Shown here: piece by piece, positions 1 to 9,196 of the stretch | Layout of the letters: every line of letters begins with the position of its first letter | Position numbering within the stretch: the stretch's first letter is position 1 | NCBI GenBank assembly: GCA_964555675.1 | Contig: CAZKTU010000259.1 | Span: forward strand, 1-9,213 | Source: CAIWXH01 sp964555675 | Lineage (GTDB): Bacteria; Chloroflexota; Chloroflexia; Chloroflexales; Chloroflexaceae | DNA length: 9,213 nucleotides | Direction: 5' to 3' | Program-made: the position numbers and the translations under genes | Notes under the pieces: generated by a model | Told to the model about the DNA's origin: nothing | The model's database searches: none | Seen by the model: the letters and a program-made list of their open reading frames with translations, nothing else

Positions 1-61
1 GACGGACCTCAAACTGGGCGGTGTGGGGTGTGACGTAAAGTCTAGGTGGCCAAAATGCGGG

Positions 62-89
62 TTGCCATCCAGAACTTTCGTGCTATACT
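62..89 (+). promoter_or_regulatory. Probable sigma-70-type promoter of the propeller/MoaD-like pair
   Basis: The -35 box is TTGCCA at 62-67 and the -10 box TATACT at 84-89, with a 16-base spacer. TG at 81-82 gives an extended -10 (TGCTATACT). Transcription would start near 96, leaving a leader of about 58 bases before the ATG at 154. This placement also argues against the upstream in-frame ATGs at 46 and 55, which would lie before the transcript start. Confidence 0.6.
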
Positions 90-140
90 TCGACGGCGAG
101 AGGGGGGCGGCTCATTGGTGAGCGGGCCCCGCTGGTCTAG

Positions 141-147
141 GAAGGAG
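141..147 (+). promoter_or_regulatory. Ribosome binding site that fixes the propeller start at 154
   Basis: GAAGGAG is a strong Shine-Dalgarno sequence lying 6 bases before ATG 154. The in-frame ATGs at 46 and 55 have no comparable site, and the peptide they would add does not resemble a signal peptide or a propeller blade. ATG 149 is out of frame. Confidence 0.75.
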
Positions 148-153
148 CATGGC

Positions 154-1269
154 ATGACAGGAGTTCGGGTCCTGGTCGGCACGCGCAAGGGCGCCTTCAT
201 TCTGACTGCTGACGGCAAGCGCGAGCGCTGGGAGGTTAGCGGCCCCCACTTCGCCGGGTGGGAGGTCTACCACCTCAAGGGTTCGCCGATCGATCCCAAC
301 CGGATCTTTGTCTCGCAGTCGGGTGGCTGGTTCGGCCAGCAGATCCAGCGCTCAGACGACGGCGGCAAAACCTGGGAGGCTGTGGGCAACGAGTTTGTGT
401 ACGATGGTGTCACCGGCACCCACCAGTGGTACGACGGCACCCAGCACCCGTGGGAGTTCAAGCGGGTCTGGCACCTCGAGCCCTCGCTGAACGACCCCGA
501 CTTGGTCTATGCCGGGGTCGAGGATGCGGCGATGTTCCGCAGCACTGACGGCGGGCGCAGCTGGCACGAGCTCTCGGGCCTGCGTCGCCACACCACCGGC
601 GCGCAGTGGCAGCCCGGCGCCGGCGGCATGTGCCTGCACACGATCGTGCTCGACCCGAGCCAGCCGGGGCGTATCTACATCGCCATCTCGGCGGCCGGCG
701 CCTTCCGCACCGACGACGGCGGCGAGACCTGGCGGCCGATCAATCGCGGCCTGCGCTCTGATGGCATCCCCGACCCCGACGCCGAAGTCGGCCACTGCGT
801 GCATTGTCTCGCCATGCACCCGGCCCAGCCCGGCGTGCTCTATATGCAGAAGCACTGGGACGTGATGCGCAGCGACAACGCCGGCGAGCTGTGGCACGAG
901 GTCAGCGGCAACCTGCCCTCAGACTTCGGCTTCCCGATCGCCGTCCACGCCCACGAGCCCGAGACGATCTACGTCGTGCCGATCAAGAGCGACTCCGAGC
1001 ACTTCCCCCCCGAGGGCAAGCTGCGGGTCTACCGCAGCCGCAGCGGTGGCAACGAGTGGGAGGCGCTCACGAAGGGCCTGCCCCAGCAGGACTGCTACGT
1101 CAATGTGCTGCGCGACGCCATGGCCGTCGACAAGCTCGACGCCTGCGGGATCTACGTCGGCACGACCGGCGGCCAGGTCTACGCCTCGCCCGACGGCGGC
1201 GACAGCTGGAGCGCAATCGTCCGCGACCTGCCGGCCGTGCTCTCGGTCGAAGTCCAGACCCTGCCATGA
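154..1269 (+). CDS. Asp-box (BNR/sialidase-like) beta-propeller protein
   Basis: This 371-residue protein carries six Asp-box (BNR) motifs of the S/T-x-D-x-G-x-x-W type near residues 67-74, 130-137, 186-193, 240-247, 295-302 and 345-352. The fourth (SDNAGELW) and fifth (SRSGGNEW) are degenerate. The spacing fits a six- or seven-bladed propeller of the WD40/YVTN/BNR-like or 'exo-alpha-sialidase' annotation class. I see no signal peptide or membrane segment, so it is probably cytoplasmic. No sialidase FRIP-type arginine motif is visible near the N terminus, so glycosidase activity should not be assumed; a binding or scaffold role is equally likely. The start at 154 follows GAAGGAG. Its TGA stop overlaps the ATG of the next gene, which implies translational coupling to the MoaD-like protein. 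Fold confidence is high; function is unknown. Confidence 0.85.
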   Translation: MTGVRVLVGTRKGAFILTADGKRERWEVSGPHFAGWEVYHLKGSPIDPNRIFVSQSGGWFGQQIQRSDDGGKTWEAVGNEFVYDGVTGTHQWYDGTQHPWEFKRVWHLEPSLNDPDLVYAGVEDAAMFRSTDGGRSWHELSGLRRHTTGAQWQPGAGGMCLHTIVLDPSQPGRIYIAISAAGAFRTDDGGETWRPINRGLRSDGIPDPDAEVGHCVHCLAMHPAQPGVLYMQKHWDVMRSDNAGELWHEVSGNLPSDFGFPIAVHAHEPETIYVVPIKSDSEHFPPEGKLRVYRSRSGGNEWEALTKGLPQQDCYVNVLRDAMAVDKLDACGIYVGTTGGQVYASPDGGDSWSAIVRDLPAVLSVEVQTLP

Positions 1270-1562
1270 TCCGCGTCGTACTCCCCGCCCACCTGCGCAC
1301 CCTGGCCCGCCACAATGGCGAGGTCGAGCTCGAGCTCGTCGGCCCCGTCACCCAGCGCGCCATCCTCGATGCCCTCGAGGAGCGCTACCCCGTGCTGCGC
1401 GGGGCCATCCGCGACCACGTCAGCAAGCAGCGCCGGCCCTTCGTGCGCTACTTCGCCTGCGAGCAAGACCTCTCGCACGACTCGCCCGACGAGCCCCTGC
1501 CCGAGGCCGTCGCCAGCGGCGCCGAGCCCTTCCTGATCGTCGGGGCCATGGCCGGGGGCTAA
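1266..1562 (+). CDS. MoaD/ThiS-family beta-grasp (ubiquitin-like) protein
   Basis: This 98-residue protein starts at ATG 1266, inside the stop of the propeller gene (ATGA overlap). It begins with a hydrophobic strand (IRVVLPAHL), then a segment resembling the MoaD helix region (AILDALEERYPVL), an FVRYFAC strand, and a C-terminal run FLIVGAMAGG. The terminal Gly-Gly is the tail that E1-like enzymes (MoeB/ThiF type) adenylate in sulfur-carrier and ubiquitin-like proteins of this family. The length is typical or slightly long for MoaD (about 80-100). No molybdopterin, thiamine or cysteine synthesis gene is nearby, so moaD or thiS would be over-naming. Coupling to a propeller suggests a dedicated sulfur carrier or protein modifier working with that partner, which is inference. 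The upstream in-frame extension from 804 is a shadow of the propeller gene. Confidence 0.85.
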   Translation: MIRVVLPAHLRTLARHNGEVELELVGPVTQRAILDALEERYPVLRGAIRDHVSKQRRPFVRYFACEQDLSHDSPDEPLPEAVASGAEPFLIVGAMAGG

Positions 1563-1586
1563 CCGGGCTCGCCCTGCGCTGCGACC

Positions 1587-1635
1587 GACGAGGCCCTGGC
1601 ATTTGCGCCAGGGCCTCGTCGTGCCTGTTTCTTTG
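1587..1635 (+). terminator. Probable rho-independent terminator after the MoaD-like gene
   Basis: A perfect 14-base-pair stem (1587-1600 with 1607-1620) closes a 6-base loop (ATTTGC). It is followed on the + strand by a T-rich but interrupted tail (1621-1635, including TTT at 1628-1630 and 1633-1635). It begins 25 bases after the stop at 1562. The minus-strand side has no T run, so it mainly serves the + strand unit in this convergent gap. Confidence 0.7.
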
Positions 1636-1647
1636 AGCCGGGGTTGC

Positions 1648-1705
1648 CTTCGACAAGCTCTGGCAACCGCAAGCTCAGGCAACTGCCGGCTGAGCCTGTC
1701 GAAGC
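1648..1705. repeat. Imperfect inverted, dispersed-type repeat (CTTCGACA...TGTCGAAG)
   Basis: The left end CTTCGACAAGCTC (1649-1661) and right end GAGCCTGTCGAAG (1692-1704) are inverted copies with one internal mismatch. Between them GCTCAG (1673-1678) pairs with CTGAGC (1690-1695), giving a nested second hairpin. Elements with CTTCGACAAGCTC or GAGCCTGTCGAAG ends are, from general knowledge, scattered in many copies between genes of diverse bacteria. It sits between convergent genes, where such REP-like elements are often found. No copy is seen elsewhere in this window. It may also help end NRPS transcripts arriving on the minus strand. Confidence 0.65.
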
Positions 1706-1748
1706 CGGGCGGCTGCCGCCCAGGTTCGAGCCCACGATAATCAGGGCC

Positions 1749-5291
<3,543 letters not shown>

Positions 5292-5366
5292 GGCGATCCT
5301 TGGTTCCTTGCCTGTGGTGGTTCTTCTGGTCAGCTTTTTGTGTACCAGGACGTCTGTCAGCGGCCT

Positions 5367-5384
5367 TTACGGAACCGGCCGTAA
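5367..5384 (-). promoter_or_regulatory. Leader hairpin candidate, NRPS 5' UTR
   Basis: TTACGG (5367-5372) pairs with CCGTAA (5379-5384) across a 6-base loop. In the minus-strand transcript this would form about 75 bases before the NRPS start. It could be a protein-binding palindrome or an RNA stem, or it could be chance. It does not resemble a riboswitch class or T-box that I can recognise. Confidence 0.3.
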
Positions 5385-5453
5385 TAGTATGCAGAAGCTG
5401 CGTACGCACCTTACTGTAAAGAGCTTGCATTACCAATAGAAACTTCTGCATGC

Positions 5454-5480
5454 AGGATAACAAACGCAAATAAATGTCAA
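5454..5480 (-). promoter_or_regulatory. Probable NRPS promoter
   Basis: On the minus strand, consensus TTGACA (5480-5475) is followed after 15 bases by TATCCT (5459-5454), a 4-of-6 match to the -10 box. The spacer is shorter than the ideal 17. Transcription would start near 5447, giving a leader of about 155 bases. The -35 box directly abuts the palindrome at 5481-5495. Confidence 0.5.
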
Positions 5481-5495
5481 GCTAGAATATCTAGC
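5481..5495. promoter_or_regulatory. Operator-like palindrome abutting the NRPS -35 box
   Basis: GCTAGA and TCTAGC form a perfect 6-base inverted repeat around ATA. Its edge touches the TTGACA box, a position suited to either an activator or a repressor dimer. No cognate regulator is identified. It is not the same site as the TetR operators at 9140-9190, although both contain TAGC. Confidence 0.4.
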
Positions 5496-5518
5496 CCGTC
5501 CTATGATGATTTCTTAAT

Positions 5519-5531
5519 ATACAAATTGTAT
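5519..5531. promoter_or_regulatory. AT-rich palindrome upstream of the NRPS promoter
   Basis: ATACAA and TTGTAT form a perfect inverted repeat around a single A. It lies 38 bases from the centre of the 5481-5495 palindrome (5525 versus 5488), upstream of the NRPS -35 box. It may be a second protein-binding site, but 6-base arms can arise by chance in AT-rich DNA. Confidence 0.3.
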
Positions 5532-5703
5532 TGTGTGCGCCTGCCCGATTCCAGGGTGACTTGCCGCTTGTACAGGGCTGTTTTGTCACGGTGCTTCCGT
5601 AAATGGGCTATTTCAGCGCATGTTCGGGTAGAATTACCCTGTTCAAGCAGTGGGTTGCTCGCGAACAACGGTAAAAATAACGTTTCCGCGCGCCATGATC
5701 TGT

Positions 5704-6453
5704 CTAGTGAGCGCTGCAGGTGCCGGCGACGATCTGGTTGCGCCCCCTGGCCTTTGCCAGATACAGGGCCTGATCGGCGGCAACCAGCAGATCCTCAAGC
5801 TTGTCACAATGCTCGCCGCTGGTGGCGAGCCCGATGCTGACCGTCATGCTGATGGCAGTGTCGTGAAAGCGCACAGAGCTTGCGGCCAGCGTCGCGCGCA
5901 GGCGCTCGGCGGTCGGCAACGCTTCGGCTGCCCCGGTCTCGGCGAGCAGGATCGCGAACTCCTCGCCGCCGTAGCGCGCGACCAGATCGTGGCTCCTGAG
6001 CTCGCCGCGCAGGATCGTGGCCAGATGCTGGAGGGCCAGATCGCCCGCGGCGTGGCTGTAGCTATCGTTGATGGCCTTGAAGTGGTCGACGTCGAGGATG
6101 CAGAGCGTCAGGGGGCGCTGGTAGCGCTGCCCGCGAGCCCACTCCTGGTCGGCCAACTCGAGAAAGCGCCGGCGATTGAGCAGATGGGTCAGCGAGTCCT
6201 CGTTGGCCAGCAGTTGCAGCTCTTGCTCGGTGCGCTTCAGCCGCAGCAACAGCCGCAAAAACAGGCCGACCAGCAGCCAGCCGAGAATGCTCGGGGTGAT
6301 CGTCCCGATCAGCAGATCAAGCAGGTCGATCCGTCCCAGGAAGAGCAGGTCGAGCAGGCAGACAATCAGGATCGAGCTGAGGACGATCAGGCCGGTCATC
6401 AAAAACTGTACGGCGAACGGCCTCATCCGTTTGAGCAAGAAGAGCATAACCAT
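5704..6453 (-). CDS. Membrane-anchored GGDEF diguanylate cyclase
   Basis: This 249-residue enzyme is predicted to join two GTP into cyclic di-GMP. Two hydrophobic helices (about 14-39 and 44-70) form a short membrane anchor with no recognisable sensor domain. A GGDEF domain follows: DSLTHLLNRR 86-95, metal-binding DVDHFK 121-126, NDSYSH 129-134 (Ser in place of the usual Gly), and the active site RYGGEEF with GGEEF at 162-166. The inhibitory I-site RSHD (153-156) stands five residues before GGEEF, so product inhibition should be intact. The start is uncertain. ATG 6453 was chosen because the anchor follows at once. ATG 6447 is possible, and ATGs at 6522/6519 would add an Arg-rich segment over a DNA hairpin. 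None has a strong ribosome site. It is divergent from the DUF6498-like gene. Its partner effectors are not in the window. Confidence 0.88.
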   Translation of the reverse strand: MVMLFLLKRMRPFAVQFLMTGLIVLSSILIVCLLDLLFLGRIDLLDLLIGTITPSILGWLLVGLFLRLLLRLKRTEQELQLLANEDSLTHLLNRRRFLELADQEWARGQRYQRPLTLCILDVDHFKAINDSYSHAAGDLALQHLATILRGELRSHDLVARYGGEEFAILLAETGAAEALPTAERLRATLAASSVRFHDTAISMTVSIGLATSGEHCDKLEDLLVAADQALYLAKARGRNQIVAGTCSAH

Positions 6454-6478
6454 GGCGCTTGCCGAATAGTGGTTGCCG

Positions 6479-6504
6479 GCACGGCGCCTGCTGGTGCGCC
6501 GTGC
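6479..6504. promoter_or_regulatory. GC-rich hairpin upstream of the cyclase gene
   Basis: GCACGGCGC (6479-6487) and GCGCCGTGC (6496-6504) form a perfect 9-base-pair stem with an 8-base loop. It ends 25 bases before the chosen cyclase start at 6453. It may influence translation of the cyclase message or act as a barrier between the divergent promoters. If the cyclase starts at 6522 it lies in coding sequence. There is no T tract in either direction, so it is not a standard terminator. Confidence 0.4.
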
Positions 6505-6583
6505 GCGGGCGAGTGGCATCATTGCCGTAGCTTCGCATGCTACCAGCAAAGTGCAACCATGGCGACGCCCTGCCCGCGCAGGC

Positions 6584-6589
6584 TATAAT
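6584..6589 (+). promoter_or_regulatory. -10 box of the DUF6498-like gene
   Basis: TATAAT is a perfect -10 box that would start transcription near 6596, about 20 bases before ATG 6616. No good -35 hexamer is present 16-18 bases upstream (the sequence there is GC-rich) and there is no extended TG, so the promoter may need an activator or an alternative sigma factor. Confidence 0.5.
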
Positions 6590-6615
6590 GGGAATCGGCC
6601 TCCAGGCGATGGATT

Positions 6616-7287
6616 ATGCGGGGTTGGGCGATGCGTGCTGCGAGCGTCTTTGGGGCTGGTGTGCCGCTCCTCTCTGGGATCGGGATCAACCTGGTCCCGA
6701 TTGGCGGGCTGCTACTCGGCGGCTGGCCGCCCGAGACGACCATGGCGATCTATATTGTCGAGACCGCCCTGCTGGTCGCGGTGATCGGGTTGCGCGTGCG
6801 TCTGTTGGCGCCCACACGGCTGCGAACAGCCAGCGGGGCGAGCCAGAGCCGCTCCGAGGCCATCCAGGCCTTCCTGCTGCTCACCGGCGGCTTCACCTTC
6901 GTCGCTGCGATCTTCAGTGCGTTCTTCCTCGCGCGCACGATCGACCTGGCCTTGACGCTGCGGGCCCTGGCGTACAGCCTGCCGATCTTCTTCGGCGTGC
7001 AGGGCCTGGCGCTCGCGGCCGACCTGTTGCTGCTGCGCGAGGCGAGCCAGGCTCAGGCCGAGCGCTGGATGCTCGGCGGCATGCGCCGGGGGTGTGTGCT
7101 CTACGGGGCCGTCTTCGGCGGTATGCTCGCCGCCCTATTCGGCTTCAGCGCCTATGTCTACCCCTTTATTGCCCTCAAGCTATTGATGGATCTCGGCGTC
7201 GCCGCCGAGGAGGCCCTGGCCCGCATCCGCGGGGTCCCGCCGCCCCTGCCGCAGGCCCTCGACATCACCGTCAAGCGGCGTGACTGA
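6616..7287 (+). CDS. Multi-pass membrane protein, DUF6498-like
   Basis: This 223-residue integral membrane protein has about five hydrophobic segments (roughly 18-36, 42-62, 85-107, 113-140, 160-192) and a basic tail (VKRRD). The N-terminal pattern INLVPIGGLLLGGW (24-37), followed by a helix with IYIVETALLVAVIGL, resembles DUF6498 proteins, whose first helix typically reads NLVP..GVL..GW before a YW.EN-type helix. Here the YW.EN signature is IYIVET, so the match is from memory and moderate. No catalytic motif is visible; the function is unknown. ATG 6616 gives a 20-base leader. ATG 6631, five codons in, has GGGG at 6620-6623 seven bases upstream and is a real alternative. It is convergent with the MFS gene, 33 bases apart, with no clear terminator between. 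Confidence 0.75.
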   Translation: MRGWAMRAASVFGAGVPLLSGIGINLVPIGGLLLGGWPPETTMAIYIVETALLVAVIGLRVRLLAPTRLRTASGASQSRSEAIQAFLLLTGGFTFVAAIFSAFFLARTIDLALTLRALAYSLPIFFGVQGLALAADLLLLREASQAQAERWMLGGMRRGCVLYGAVFGGMLAALFGFSAYVYPFIALKLLMDLGVAAEEALARIRGVPPPLPQALDITVKRRD

Positions 7288-7320
7288 GGTCTCGCTCGAG
7301 CGGCCGCCCCCCTGAGGCGC

Positions 7321-8595
7321 TCAGCCTGGCTCGACGACCGGGGTCTCTTCGATGCGCATCAGGCTGGGGATGGCGAACCCGAGCAGGCAGATTGCCGCCG
7401 AGGAGAGCCCGCCGACCACGAAGATGCCGCGCACGCCGATCAGCTCGCCGAGCGGCGCCGCCAGGGCCAGGCCGATTGGCGCAGCGAGGCCCATCACCGT
7501 GGTCAGCAGCGAGATCACCCGGCCCTGCAGGTGGTTGGGCACCTGGGTTTGGATCAAGGCCAGCATGGGCGCGTTGCCCGTCGAGAAGGTGACGCCGCTG
7601 ATTGCCCACCAGAGGGCCGCCACCCAGAGCATCGAGCTGGGGGTCATGGCGGTGAAGGCGACGGTCGCGCACGAGATGGCGAACGAGACCAGGATGGTGA
7701 CGATCTTGCGCTTGAAGATCGGCACGGCGGCGATCAGCGCGCCGCCGGCGATCACCCCGATGCCCCCCAGCCCCTCCATAAAGGCCACCGCGTTGACCCC
7801 CCCGCCGAAGTGTTCGGTGACCAGCAGCGGGGTGAGCGTGAAGGTCGGCATGATCGTCAGCACGACCAGCGAGACCAGCCCGTAGAGCAGCAGCAGCCCG
7901 CGGTTGCCCGTCACTACCCGCGCCCCGATCATGAAGTCGGCCCAGAGGCTGGTGCGCTGCGTACTGCTGCGGCGTCGCTGCGGGATGGCGAAGAGCAGCA
8001 GCGGGACGATGCCCAGGACGGCCGTCACTACGTCGACCAGCAGCGCGCCCTGGAAGGGCAGGAAGGCCAGCAGTACCGCGCCCAGGGGCGCAGCGGCGAT
8101 GACCATCACCCCCTGCAGGGCCTGGTTGAGCCCCGCGACCCGGTTCAGCCACTCGGGCGGCACCAGCATCGCCGTGCTCGCCGCCGCCGCCGGGGCCTGG
8201 AAGGCTTGCATGCTGCTGCGGATGAACATCATCGTATAGAGGTGCCAGAGCTGCACCTGCTCGCTGGCGAAGAGCCAGATCAGGACCAGCATGCAGCTCG
8301 CCGAGATGACGTCGGCGATAATCATGATCTGGCGTCGGCTGAGCCGGTCGGCCAGGATGCCGCCCAGGGGCCCGAGCAGGGCCTGCGGCAGCAAGGCCAT
8401 CATGCCGGCGAGCGCCAGGGCCCCCGCCGACCCGGTGGTGGTGGTGATGTACCAGATCAGCACGAACTGGGTCAGGGCGCTGCCGATCAGCGAGAGCGCC
8501 TGGCCGATCCAGATGCTCCAGAAGCGCAACCGCCACGGTCCGGTCACTGGTTCGTTTGCGTCGGCGATCGGCGTCGCCGTAGTCTCGAGGTTCAT
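7321..8595 (-). CDS. MFS efflux transporter (MFS_3 / EntS-MefA-like)
   Basis: This 424-residue protein has about twelve hydrophobic segments and probably works as a drug or small-molecule/proton antiporter in the inner membrane. The loop after the second helix carries motif A of the major facilitator superfamily (GGILADRLSRR, 78-88). The opening (RFWSIWIGQALSLIGSALTQ, 24-43) is typical of the MFS_3 group, which includes the enterobactin exporter EntS and macrolide exporters of the Mef type. Length is normal for the family. Its ATG (8595) overlaps the TetR stop by ATGA, and GGAG (8604-8607) lies 8 bases upstream, so it is co-transcribed and probably translationally coupled. Regulation follows from the TetR operators at 9140-9190. 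The substrate cannot be told from sequence. Export of the NRPS product is possible but unsupported. Confidence 0.92.
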   Translation of the reverse strand: MNLETTATPIADANEPVTGPWRLRFWSIWIGQALSLIGSALTQFVLIWYITTTTGSAGALALAGMMALLPQALLGPLGGILADRLSRRQIMIIADVISASCMLVLIWLFASEQVQLWHLYTMMFIRSSMQAFQAPAAAASTAMLVPPEWLNRVAGLNQALQGVMVIAAAPLGAVLLAFLPFQGALLVDVVTAVLGIVPLLLFAIPQRRRSSTQRTSLWADFMIGARVVTGNRGLLLLYGLVSLVVLTIMPTFTLTPLLVTEHFGGGVNAVAFMEGLGGIGVIAGGALIAAVPIFKRKIVTILVSFAISCATVAFTAMTPSSMLWVAALWWAISGVTFSTGNAPMLALIQTQVPNHLQGRVISLLTTVMGLAAPIGLALAAPLGELIGVRGIFVVGGLSSAAICLLGFAIPSLMRIEETPVVEPG

Positions 8596-9134
8596 CGACT
8601 AAGCTCCATGAGCTCTGCATACAGGGCCGCGCGCAGCTCGGGGCCGATCGGCGGCGAGCCGCTCATCTCGGCTAGGGCCAGCCCGTCGCAGGCGAGTCGG
8701 ATCATCAACCCCCGCGCGGGGGTGAGCTGGTCGTCAGGCGGGCTGTCGATCGCCGCAAAGGCGGCGCAGTAGATTTCGAGCAGCTGGGGATAGGCCCCCA
8801 GCGCTCCGGCCAGAGCGTTGCTCAGGGCCAGTTCGTCGGGGGGCGTGTCGAAGGTCGCGCGGATGTAGCTGCGCGTCCAGCGGCCCTTGACCTCGGCCGG
8901 CTCGTCGGCCAGGGCCGCGTCGAGGCGCGCCGCAAAGACGGTCGCCAGATGCTCGGTCAGGCCCTCCAGCAGGGCCAGCTTGCTCGGAAAATGGTGCAGC
9001 AGCCCGCCCTTGCTCACGGCCGCGGCCGCGGCGACATGGTCGAGGGTCAGGTCGAGCAGCCCCCGCGCCGCGATCTCGTCGGTCGCGGCCCGCAGGATCT
9101 TGGCACGGGTCTCGGTCGGGTTCTTCTGACGCAT
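8592..9134 (-). CDS. TetR/AcrR-family repressor, likely self-regulating
   Basis: This 180-residue one-component regulator has the classic N-terminal TetR DNA-binding domain: helix 1 with TRAKILRAATDEIAARG (9-25), then the helix-turn-helix LTLDHVAAAAAVSKGGLLHHFPSK (29-52), written here as motif positions with VSKGGLLHHFPSK at 40-52. The C-terminal ligand-binding and dimerisation region is divergent, as usual, so the inducer is unknown. The length is near the lower end for the family. The gene is first in an operon with the MFS exporter it overlaps by four bases. Two near-identical palindromes in its own promoter and leader are the obvious operators, implying that the repressor shuts off both genes until the exporter's substrate binds. 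The ribosome site before ATG 9134 is weak (GGACGG at about -12 to -7), which would keep the repressor level low. Confidence 0.93.
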   Translation of the reverse strand: MRQKNPTETRAKILRAATDEIAARGLLDLTLDHVAAAAAVSKGGLLHHFPSKLALLEGLTEHLATVFAARLDAALADEPAEVKGRWTRSYIRATFDTPPDELALSNALAGALGAYPQLLEIYCAAFAAIDSPPDDQLTPARGLMIRLACDGLALAEMSGSPPIGPELRAALYAELMELSR

Positions 9135-9139
9135 CCTAT

Positions 9140-9157
9140 ACCGTCCAGCTAGACTGT
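9140..9157. promoter_or_regulatory. TetR operator O2, in the leader
   Basis: ACCGTCCAGCTAGACTGT matches the reverse complement of O1 with one mismatch (T in place of G at 9156). It lies 5 bases before the tetR-family ATG, within the predicted transcript leader. Its centre is 33 bases from the centre of O1, about three helical turns, so two dimers could sit on the same face of the DNA. Confidence 0.8.
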
Positions 9158-9167
9158 TTCCAGAGCC

Positions 9168-9196
9168 AATATACCGTCTAGCTGGACGGTTGTCAA
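9168..9196 (-). promoter_or_regulatory. Near-consensus promoter of the tetR-MFS operon
   Basis: On the minus strand, TTGACA (9196-9191) and TATATT (9173-9168) are separated by exactly 17 bases. Transcription would start near 9161, leaving a leader of about 27 bases. The spacer is wholly occupied by operator O1, so repressor and RNA polymerase must compete. Confidence 0.85.
9173..9190. promoter_or_regulatory. TetR operator O1, inside the promoter spacer
   Basis: ACCGTCTAGCTGGACGGT is an 18-base palindrome with a single non-symmetric pair (T9179 against G9184). It fills the gap between the -35 and -10 boxes. The near-identical site at 9140-9157 supports it as a binding site for the adjacent TetR-family protein. 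Confidence 0.85.

Larger units (their letters stand above)
5292..5703. other. Intergenic control region between the NRPS and diguanylate cyclase genes
   Basis: No convincing gene lies in these 412 bases. The stretch of about 5380-5540 is clearly AT-richer than the surrounding genes. It holds a TTGACA promoter on the minus strand, a predicted NRPS leader of about 155 bases, and several short perfect palindromes: TGCGTACGCA 5399-5408, CTGCATGCAG 5446-5455, GCTAGA-ATA-TCTAGC 5481-5495, ATACAA-A-TTGTAT 5519-5531 and GGGTA-GAAT-TACCC 5626-5639. There is also a stem TTACGG/CCGTAA at 5367-5384. No T-run terminator is evident after the cyclase stop at 5704. Confidence 0.6.

Noticed and set aside
40..51. 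Sequence GTCTAGGTGGCC resembling half of the TetR operator
   Set aside because: The match covers only one side, without the symmetric partner, and at this length it is expected by chance.
46..153. In-frame N-terminal extension of the propeller protein from ATG 46 or 55
   Set aside because: The extension lies across the predicted promoter, has no ribosome site and no signal-peptide or propeller character. GAAGGAG at 141-147 points to ATG 154.
5626..5639. GGGTA-GAAT-TACCC stem as terminator of the cyclase gene
   Set aside because: The stem is only 5 base pairs, lies about 65 bases past the stop and is not followed by a T run on the minus strand. It is listed only as a palindrome.
5526..5840. 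Open frame on the + strand spanning the intergenic gap and the end of the cyclase gene
   Set aside because: It has no ribosome site, is Cys/Arg-rich with no domain, and more than a third of it overlaps the cyclase on the other strand.
7288..7324. Terminator between the convergent DUF6498-like and MFS genes
   Set aside because: Only GCTCGAGC and a 5-base-pair CTGAG/CTCAG stem are present, with no T run on either strand. That is too weak to call.
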